From a virus: DNA of 22,721 nt. Below the pieces are notes generated by a model. The model was given only the letters and a program-made list of their open reading frames with translations. It was not told where the DNA came from and did no database searches. Shown one piece after another: positions 13,428 to 20,055 of this stretch. The stretch's first letter is position 1, and each line of letters starts with the position of its first letter. A program made the translations under genes and the position numbers. Location of the stretch: the IMG/VR virus record IMGVR_UViG_3300043099_000485, positions 1-22,721 of that record. One strand, written 5' to 3'.

Positions 13428-16400
13428 TTAATTATCGTAGTTAGTTAAATAAGAACCGCGCCATCTACTTCCAGCATCATCTGTAACAAACATAAATAAG
13501 TGAGTTTTACCAGTTGTTAGGGAAGGAGCAGTATTACCAGGCCATTTTACACTTGCAGGCCAAGTAACCGTACCGCTAGTATGTGTTAGTTCAAGTGTAA
13601 ATGAATACGCAACATTAAACCCGGACGCAGCAGGTACATTACTAAAAGTAAATGTGCTATTGCTACTAATAGTTCTTGTAAAGTAATTGCCTTCTCTACA
13701 ATCAATATCTAATGAAGAGGTAGATCCGCTGTAGGTGTAAATTACGGCTTTTACATTCATAATAAAAGTTTCGGCTACTTGCATAGAAGAAGAACTTCCT
13801 GCACGCAAAACTACGCGATCGTTTGTACCAGATCCAGCATCTAAGAATAAATCTTGTGAAGTTAAACGGTTAAATGAGTAAATCTGTGAAGATATTTCGG
13901 TACCCGAACTATTCTTATCAGCAAATCGTATCATTCCTCCAAATCTGCTACCAACAGGTGTTAGAGTTCTTCTAATAACAATGACAGGATAGTCAATACT
14001 ACTATTAACGTTATTTTCAATTAAAAATGTTGATTGAGTACGAGTACTACCAAACATATACATGGGTATGTCTGTTGCCGTTCCATATGCATTATCGCTT
14101 GGGCCGCTGGCCGTATTAACTCGTAGTTTACTATTAATAAACAAGGTGCCGGTCATTGTGCCGCCGGTTAGTGGTACCTTACTAGGATCACTTGCTGTAC
14201 CAGTTATATTGATGCCCCAAGTACCCGACGCTCCACCGCCTGTTAGGGTTGGACTATAGCTAGTGTAGTTACCGGCGTGTAGTACAGCATTACCATTGTC
14301 GTAGAAGTTGACGTCGCCAGAAGTTGAAATCAAATTAAATCCGGCAAAGATTGGCTGTGTCGAGCCGGGATCGGTTGTTCCTTGTAGAGTACTGAAATCA
14401 CAACCAGTGCCGCCATGAAGAGCTTCTCTAAAGTAGTAGGTAATACCAGCTCTAACTCGAAGGTAAACCCAGTTACCATTACCAGCAAGATCCGCAATAC
14501 GAGCGTTAGAAATGTAAAAGCCTTGCCCAAAACTTGCATTTGCACCATGCTCTCCATATTGCACAACCATCATTTCTTGACCGCTGTGCCATTCGCGAGC
14601 TTGAGCGGTGAACTTTGCAGTGCAACCACCATATGGGCTATTGCTATTCTCGTTGATTGAGCGAGTTACATAGAACTCTATCTGGTGTTGGCCAGAATTG
14701 AAAGTGTTACCGTTAGCATAATTAAACCTAATCCATATATATCCGCTAGCATCACTTGGTGTAGTATAGATAACAATGGGGGCAACTTGAGATGACGAAA
14801 TATTAGTAACTGTACCTGCACTGTCTGCATAACCTACATGGGTATCAGCATGTGCACTATCTCCACTATAACCATACAACCTCCAATAACTACCAGTCCA
14901 GTGAGTTTGCACACTGTAATTAGTATCATCTTCACGGCGGTATAGGCGGTAGGGGCCTGGACGAGCGGCACTTGTCCACATACCAACCTGACCAGTAATT
15001 GCAGATGCTGCAACGCTGGCAGCACTGCCTGCACTATTAGCATATCCCGCATTACTAGCACTAGCTGCACTACCGGTAATACTTATACTCCAAGTTCCTG
15101 ATGCTCCGCCACCTGTTAGGGTGGGTGCATAGTTATTATAGTTGCCGGCAGCAAGAAGTTTACCAGTTTGACCCCTAGTAGTCCAAGGGTTTGTGTACAG
15201 TTCACCATCGTTTTCATATAGTGTAGTTGCGCTATATCCACCACGATGAAAGGATAAGCCTGGTGGTGTGTTATCAGTAGTATAAACCTCAATATTTGAT
15301 TGGCTGTAACTTGTACCACGACCATTTACACTTACTATTAGTCGCCCAGTTAAATTTCCTCCACCTAGTGGTAGTGTGTAGTTGGTGTAGTTTGAGCTAT
15401 CAAGAACTGCAGCAGCTGTACCGCCTCCGTACGAATTTTTGTGTACATATGCAGTACCATTGTTCCACCGCCATTGCCAGCCATAGCTGTTATTATGAAA
15501 TCCTGATGTATTTGAGTCTGTATTAATCATTAGGGATACATTGCCATTACTAGCATCAAACTCTATACCGCCCCAACCATTACGCGATCCAGCACTTCTC
15601 CAACTACCATAACTAGAATTATTTGGATAAAAATGAGCAGCATTTAATCCAGAGTACAGTCCACTATGGTTTGGAAATTCAATCCACTCGTTTGAATAGT
15701 TACGAGCACTAGTAGTCCAAGCAGTAGTGGTAAGTCTACCTGTCATTGTTCCGCCAGTTAAAGGAACCGCATAGCTACTATAATTATCAGCGTGTAGTAC
15801 TTGATTGCCGTTTATAGTTACAACACCACTACCGTTACCAATAATAAAATCGGCACCTCCAGTAGTTGTAAATCTGTGCCGATTACCACTACCTGCTCTG
15901 TACCACGAGTCGGTACCATCAGCATCTAGTTGAAGTCGCGAAAATATTACTGCTTGCCCTGTGCCGTTTGCTGCGCCGCTATCAATGGTATTAATATATA
16001 GAGGTGCCCAAGCACCAAGTGCATCATTATGAGCAAATACACCAGCAACTCCGCCATAGGTGCCAAGAAAGGCAGCCTTATCCATACTAGAATTTCTTGA
16101 TACAATTCGACCAAACCAAGCAGTACCAGTACCATTATGTTGTACTGAAAGAGATTGATTAGAAGTAGGAGTTATTGTTAAATTATCGTCTATAGTAACT
16201 GAACCATTAAAGTAGCTGGAACCATTATTATAAAAATCAAAATTAGCATTGTTGGAACTACCAACACCTAACTGATTAATACGCGTGTTACCTGTAACAG
16301 TACCACCACTTAGTGGTAGTGCATAGCTACTATAGTTTCCAGCATGTAGTACCTGATTGCCGCCTTGTTGTAGCACAGTCTCAATATTTACAGTGCCGTA

Positions 16401-16979
16401 TCCAAGACTTATTTGCTTTTGCCAACTAGAACCATTATTAGCCCAGAAGGTAAGACCAGGATCTTGTGCATCAATAGCACCTAGAGCTCTAGAACCATTA
16501 GTCCACCATACTGACGGTGTGCTGTTACCATTACCATCAAAGTTTACAACTCTACTACTACCAGTAGTTGCAGCTAAGGTATGAGGAAATGTAGTACTGG
16601 CAGGCGAACTATTCCAACCGTTGACTCCGGCTCGTAAATTTCCACGTACTTGTAATTTACTACCGTCATCAATACCTGTACCAACTAGTACATTACCACT
16701 ATACTGTGCAAACTTAACCAGTCCGGTATCTAATACTTCTATGCTGGGAATTCCCGACACATCATTTACACTATAAATAGTTCCAGTTAATGTATTAGTT
16801 ACGCTAAATAGCTGACCGGCGCTACCCTCCAAGCTAATAGTTCCACTACTAGTTGGATACACACGTAGGGTAATTGTTTGTGGGCCTAGTGTGCTGCTTG
16901 CTCCAACAAACTCAATTTTAGGGTCGGCAGTTTGACTCCGATTAGGGGTAATTAAAATATTTTTGTCAGACAAGGCCAT
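13428..16979 (-). CDS. Large modular tail fibre protein, 1183 aa
   Basis: The N-terminus (DKNILITPNRSQTADPKIEF, TLRVYPTSSGTISLEGSAGQ, SVNDVSGIPSIEV) is a common tail-fibre start in aquatic phages and probably attaches to the virion. The shaft repeats modules headed by LHAGNYSSY followed by (P/A)LxGGTxTG or PTLTGGGASGTW, at about residues 210, 400, 534, 617, 910 and 937. The spaces between hold Asn/Gly/Ser-rich beta domains. The C-terminus (about 1085-1183, with LDIDCREGNYFTRTISSNST, LELTHTSGTVTWPASVKWPG and LFMFVTDD) is a conserved beta cap. Host-receptor recognition is the expected role. The start has AGGA seven bases upstream. No frame break is visible. Confidence 0.9.
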   Translation of the reverse strand: MALSDKNILITPNRSQTADPKIEFVGASSTLGPQTITLRVYPTSSGTISLEGSAGQLFSVTNTLTGTIYSVNDVSGIPSIEVLDTGLVKFAQYSGNVLVGTGIDDGSKLQVRGNLRAGVNGWNSSPASTTFPHTLAATTGSSRVVNFDGNGNSTPSVWWTNGSRALGAIDAQDPGLTFWANNGSSWQKQISLGYGTVNIETVLQQGGNQVLHAGNYSSYALPLSGGTVTGNTRINQLGVGSSNNANFDFYNNGSSYFNGSVTIDDNLTITPTSNQSLSVQHNGTGTAWFGRIVSRNSSMDKAAFLGTYGGVAGVFAHNDALGAWAPLYINTIDSGAANGTGQAVIFSRLQLDADGTDSWYRAGSGNRHRFTTTGGADFIIGNGSGVVTINGNQVLHADNYSSYAVPLTGGTMTGRLTTTAWTTSARNYSNEWIEFPNHSGLYSGLNAAHFYPNNSSYGSWRSAGSRNGWGGIEFDASNGNVSLMINTDSNTSGFHNNSYGWQWRWNNGTAYVHKNSYGGGTAAAVLDSSNYTNYTLPLGGGNLTGRLIVSVNGRGTSYSQSNIEVYTTDNTPPGLSFHRGGYSATTLYENDGELYTNPWTTRGQTGKLLAAGNYNNYAPTLTGGGASGTWSISITGSAASASNAGYANSAGSAASVAASAITGQVGMWTSAARPGPYRLYRREDDTNYSVQTHWTGSYWRLYGYSGDSAHADTHVGYADSAGTVTNISSSQVAPIVIYTTPSDASGYIWIRFNYANGNTFNSGQHQIEFYVTRSINENSNSPYGGCTAKFTAQAREWHSGQEMMVVQYGEHGANASFGQGFYISNARIADLAGNGNWVYLRVRAGITYYFREALHGGTGCDFSTLQGTTDPGSTQPIFAGFNLISTSGDVNFYDNGNAVLHAGNYTSYSPTLTGGGASGTWGINITGTASDPSKVPLTGGTMTGTLFINSKLRVNTASGPSDNAYGTATDIPMYMFGSTRTQSTFLIENNVNSSIDYPVIVIRRTLTPVGSRFGGMIRFADKNSSGTEISSQIYSFNRLTSQDLFLDAGSGTNDRVVLRAGSSSSMQVAETFIMNVKAVIYTYSGSTSSLDIDCREGNYFTRTISSNSTFTFSNVPAASGFNVAYSFTLELTHTSGTVTWPASVKWPGNTAPSLTTGKTHLFMFVTDDAGSRWRGSYLTNYDN
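14201..14283 (-). repeat. Fibre shaft DNA repeat, copy A (PTLTGGGASGTWGINITG module)
   Basis: This segment encodes the HAGNYTSYSPTLTGGGASGT, then WGINITG unit. Its bases 14227-14252 are identical to 21061-21086 in the other fibre gene. Similarity extends across the whole unit. Confidence 0.85.
15073..15153 (-). repeat. Fibre shaft DNA repeat, copy B
   Basis: This copy lies in the same gene as copy A and encodes NYNNYAPTLTGGGASGTWSI followed by SITG. It is more diverged than copy A but keeps the CCTGTTAGGGT core. Confidence 0.8.
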
Positions 16980-16996
16980 AATTAGTTCCTATTATT

Positions 16997-18076
16997 TTAT
17001 ATGCCAAATCTGGCACGTTCAGCATAAAAAATTGTTTGTATCTCTGCGTCCGTTAGTACTCGGTTATACGCATACACAAATGAAAATTCTGCATCTGAGT
17101 ATTCGCCGTTTGTGCCGACACCTATACCGTTAGGCCCAGCACTTGCATTAGCATTAGGTCCAGCCACTAAATTACCATTTACGTACAGGCTAGCACTATC
17201 TGTACCGGTATTCCAAGTTGCTGCATGTATTCGCCAGTTGGTGTCGCTTGCTCCTGCTCCTACTCCGCTAACCCAGCCCTCTGCATAGTAATTTTCTGTA
17301 GTAGTGTTCCAGTGACCAATTAACCAGTTGTTATTTATTCCATTAACTATTCTGCCACGAGTACCCCCAGTATATCTGGCTGCAGATACTACTGTATAAC
17401 TACTACTAGCTAAATTTAGATTAGTAATCTGAAGATTATTTCCAGCACTATAGCTAAGTTTTCCACCATTACTAGGCGACCAAGTCATTGTACCAAACAT
17501 AGGAGCAGGGTAAGTACCAGCAACTAAATCCTCTAAGCCTGCTCGCTTACACTGTACATCCTCTAGCCAGATACTTATATTGCTATAATCATACCCGTGT
17601 ACTATAAAACTAGCAGCTGTTGAGCCTGTGGTAAAATATGCCCAAGTAAAGTAAAAGCCGTCGCCTAAGTCTACTATATTGCTAGACGAAAATATACCGT
17701 ACTCCGAAATCTGAGATCCACTAGAATTGTACTGGCGAATATAGAATAGATTAGGGTTGGGTGTGTTTGTTTGCCAACGAACTCTAGCAGTTACTATATA
17801 CGGAACACTTGGAGTGCAGGCTGTAACTGAATGATTACTATTCCACCAATTAACTCCGCCGCCATTGCTATTAGTAATCGTTAGGGTAACACCAGTTTTT
17901 CCTGTTTTACTAACATACGAGCCACTAGTTCCTACTAGACCATTCCAGTTATTAAAGCTAGAGTATGTACTCTGTATTCTTTCGGGGCCCGTACCCATCA
18001 TAGATTTAATATTGCTAGCATCAATGGCAGCAATTAGTCCACTTGTTACGATTTGGGGTCCGTTATATACACTCAT
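16997..18076 (-). CDS. LamG/concanavalin-like tail adhesin, copy 2, 359 aa
   Basis: The protein starts with MSVYNGPQIVTSGLIAAIDA and ends with YNRVLTDAEIQTIFYAERAR followed by FGI. These are the first and last strands of LamG-like (concanavalin A-like lectin) domains in phage tail proteins. The middle holds a carbohydrate-binding-module-like part (about 70-175, with PYIVTARVRWQTNT, DLGDGFYFTWAYF) and the LamG domain (about 215-359, with TWSPSNGGKLSYSAG, YTVVSAARYTGG, WRIHAATWNTGTDSASLYVN). It would bind host surface sugars. It overlaps its upstream paralogue by ATGA and has only a weak upstream GGA, so coupled translation is likely. It looks complete. Confidence 0.84.
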   Translation of the reverse strand: MSVYNGPQIVTSGLIAAIDASNIKSMMGTGPERIQSTYSSFNNWNGLVGTSGSYVSKTGKTGVTLTITNSNGGGVNWWNSNHSVTACTPSVPYIVTARVRWQTNTPNPNLFYIRQYNSSGSQISEYGIFSSSNIVDLGDGFYFTWAYFTTGSTAASFIVHGYDYSNISIWLEDVQCKRAGLEDLVAGTYPAPMFGTMTWSPSNGGKLSYSAGNNLQITNLNLASSSYTVVSAARYTGGTRGRIVNGINNNWLIGHWNTTTENYYAEGWVSGVGAGASDTNWRIHAATWNTGTDSASLYVNGNLVAGPNANASAGPNGIGVGTNGEYSDAEFSFVYAYNRVLTDAEIQTIFYAERARFGI

Positions 18077-19281
18077 ATTCCGTATAACCCCCGTTGTGCA
18101 GCAAAGTTTTGTAGGACTTCACTAGCTGTTAATCCTCGGTTATAAATTCTAACATAATAAATTTTTCCAATAAACCATCTTTCACTAGATGTCGAGAATC
18201 CTCTACCTATTTGTATGTCATTAAAATTTCCTGGCCAAGTATATGCTGCTGTTCCAGTTTGAACTTGCGTTCCATTATAATATGATGTATAGTTCAAATT
18301 ATCTTTTACAATTGTTGCTACATGTGTTGCTGCTTGATTTAAACCTGAAGTAACGACAGTTCTAGTATCATAATTACCCGAAGTATCACCAATTAACCAA
18401 ACTAAAGTACCTGAACTATTTTGTTCTAATCTAGGACCAATATTACTATATGAACCATTAAATCTTAACCAATTGCAATCAATGGGATTTCTATAATTCT
18501 CAACACTATCTGATTTAAATGCTATTTCAACTGTAAAATTAGATATATTACTTAAAGAGCTATTAATATAATTGCTACCATTAAAACTAAAAGTACCGTC
18601 CGTATTATAAGTCAAGCTTTGTGCAGTAATTGTACTTTGACCGGTTAAATCTAATACAGCTTGTGTATTAGAACGAGAACTTGGAGTATATTGAGCAACA
18701 AAGGTAGAATTATTTCTGTCTTCTTTAAAAGGCCCAGCCCAATATATAACTATGGGAACGTTTAATGTAGCAGATAGTGGATTTATAGCCCAGTATTTTC
18801 CATCACTTCTTGTTACAGTATCATACCATATAACATGTGCCTTATACCAGCCATCACCCATAGCATAATTATTACTACTGCTTTGCCAACCGGCTATATT
18901 TGAATAATGAGTATATATTGGTGTACTTGCTAGCGGTACTGTAGATTTAAAGAATATAGAGTGACCTGTATATCGATTTGCAGTACCTCCTCCTCCTCCA
19001 CTTACTACACCAATGCCAGGATTATTTGCATTTGACAACCAACTAACACCACTAGCAGTTGTAGGAGTTAGTGTTAATTTATAAACTGTTGCTCCTTTAT
19101 AGTATTCGCCAGTAGTTGTTAAAGAGGCACTAACATCTCCTGATACATTATTATAAATACTCATACCATCGCCAACAAGATTAGTTGTAGGCTGACCTAA
19201 CCATGATTTTTGAGTATTTTGTATGTCATAATAAAAAACTAAACCATTGGTAACTATTTGAGGAGAGTGTATAAGTGCCAT
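18073..19281 (-). CDS. LamG/concanavalin-like tail adhesin, copy 1, 402 aa
   Basis: This is a paralogue of the next gene. It starts MALIHSPQIVTNGLVFYYDI and ends YNRGLTASEVLQNFAAQRGL followed by YGI. A carbohydrate-binding-like part (about 60-190, with YTGHSIFFKST, MGDGWYKAHVIWYDT) precedes the LamG domain (about 225-402, with TYNTDGTFSFNGSNYINSSL, FTVEIAFKSD, IQIGRGFSTSSERWFIGKIY). The DNA is AT-poorer in its paralogue: sampled lines here have 25-32% G+C, against 52-58% in the richest lines of copy 2. That suggests the copies did not arise by a recent local duplication. GGAG lies five bases before ATG. Confidence 0.85.
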   Translation of the reverse strand: MALIHSPQIVTNGLVFYYDIQNTQKSWLGQPTTNLVGDGMSIYNNVSGDVSASLTTTGEYYKGATVYKLTLTPTTASGVSWLSNANNPGIGVVSGGGGGTANRYTGHSIFFKSTVPLASTPIYTHYSNIAGWQSSSNNYAMGDGWYKAHVIWYDTVTRSDGKYWAINPLSATLNVPIVIYWAGPFKEDRNNSTFVAQYTPSSRSNTQAVLDLTGQSTITAQSLTYNTDGTFSFNGSNYINSSLSNISNFTVEIAFKSDSVENYRNPIDCNWLRFNGSYSNIGPRLEQNSSGTLVWLIGDTSGNYDTRTVVTSGLNQAATHVATIVKDNLNYTSYYNGTQVQTGTAAYTWPGNFNDIQIGRGFSTSSERWFIGKIYYVRIYNRGLTASEVLQNFAAQRGLYGI

Positions 19282-19282
19282 A

Positions 19283-19843
19283 TTATCTCCATATTCTTAT
19301 GTTTTTTATTACGGTAATAGCATTTGATCCAACTTCACTACATGCCCTACCATGATGAATTCCACCTAAATTGCCATTAACATTTCTGCGACGAACAAAT
19401 GTACATTTTCTATATGTAGTTGTATTGTACCGCATAAAGTTATTTGCATCATTATCACACGCAGATGCTTTGTAATGTGTTACAAATTGCGCTTCATCTT
19501 GTGCTAAATATGTTCTAATGCATTTATCTCCGGCAGATTCATCATAATTGTAAATATTTCCATCACCATTTGAAGAGCCATATCCACCAGGTTCCATATA
19601 TGTCCAACATGCTGCAGCACCTTTAGTCCAAAATTCTGCAGATATTCTAGTCCAAGGAATAGTATCTTTAAGTTGAACAAAAACTCCAGTAGAATCACAA
19701 CTACTTCCAGTATTATGTTGAATCATCATAGAATAGCCATCATTTTCTTCATCCTGTGATAATATAGTTGCACCTACTAAATAGATAGCATTAACATCAG
19801 AATATGTAACAATTTTTGGCGCTATATTATAAATAACTCCCAT
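19283..19843 (-). CDS. Cys-rich putative tail adhesin, 186 aa
   Basis: The N-terminus (MGVIYNIAPKIVTYSDVNAI) echoes the PQIVT start of the two LamG proteins downstream. The body has six cysteines (SSCDSTG, AACWTY, DKCIRT, SACDND, RKCTFV, RACSEV), many aromatic residues and an end IKNIRIWR that could be a closing beta strand. No signal peptide is seen. I do not recognise the family; position between a fibre gene and LamG adhesins suggests a virion-tip role. Two ATGs compete: the one at 19843 forms TAATG with the stop of the gene before and has AGGA eight bases upstream, while that at 19849 has only two bases of spacing. I prefer 19843. Confidence 0.66.
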   Translation of the reverse strand: MGVIYNIAPKIVTYSDVNAIYLVGATILSQDEENDGYSMMIQHNTGSSCDSTGVFVQLKDTIPWTRISAEFWTKGAAACWTYMEPGGYGSSNGDGNIYNYDESAGDKCIRTYLAQDEAQFVTHYKASACDNDANNFMRYNTTTYRKCTFVRRRNVNGNLGGIHHGRACSEVGSNAITVIKNIRIWR

Positions 19844-20055
19844 TACCATTTTCCTTCTGGGCAGTGTATATCTATATACTTAGTTCTATGTTGAACTAGA
19901 CAAGAGCATTTTGAACACTTATCGTTGTCTAAAAATTCGCATAAATTGCATATTTTTATTCTTTTAGTAACTAATTCTGGTGAAGCATAGTCTTGATCTT
20001 CTTCTATAGACTCATAGATTGCTATACCATTTACATTATGTTGTATAGTTTTCAT
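19843..20055 (-). CDS. Small Cys-cluster (zinc-ribbon-like) protein, 70 aa
   Basis: The C-terminal half has ICNLCEF (Cys36, Cys39), KCSKCSC (Cys47, 50, 52) and a final HCPEGKW (Cys65). The pattern CxxC...CxxCxC...CPxGKW is a small zinc-binding module that I recall beside fibre genes in several aquatic phages. The N-terminal half (MKTIQHNVNGIAIYESIEED) looks like a short beta-hairpin with an acidic loop. A role in fibre assembly or as a chaperone is possible; function is unknown. The start overlaps the fibre stop as ATGA, with AGAGG seven bases upstream. Confidence 0.76.
   Translation of the reverse strand: MKTIQHNVNGIAIYESIEEDQDYASPELVTKRIKICNLCEFLDNDKCSKCSCLVQHRTKYIDIHCPEGKW

Noticed and set aside
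16997-19281. The two LamG genes as one gene broken by a frameshift at ATGA
   Set aside because: Each has its own PQIVT start and its own closing NR.LT motif, so they are two complete paralogues.
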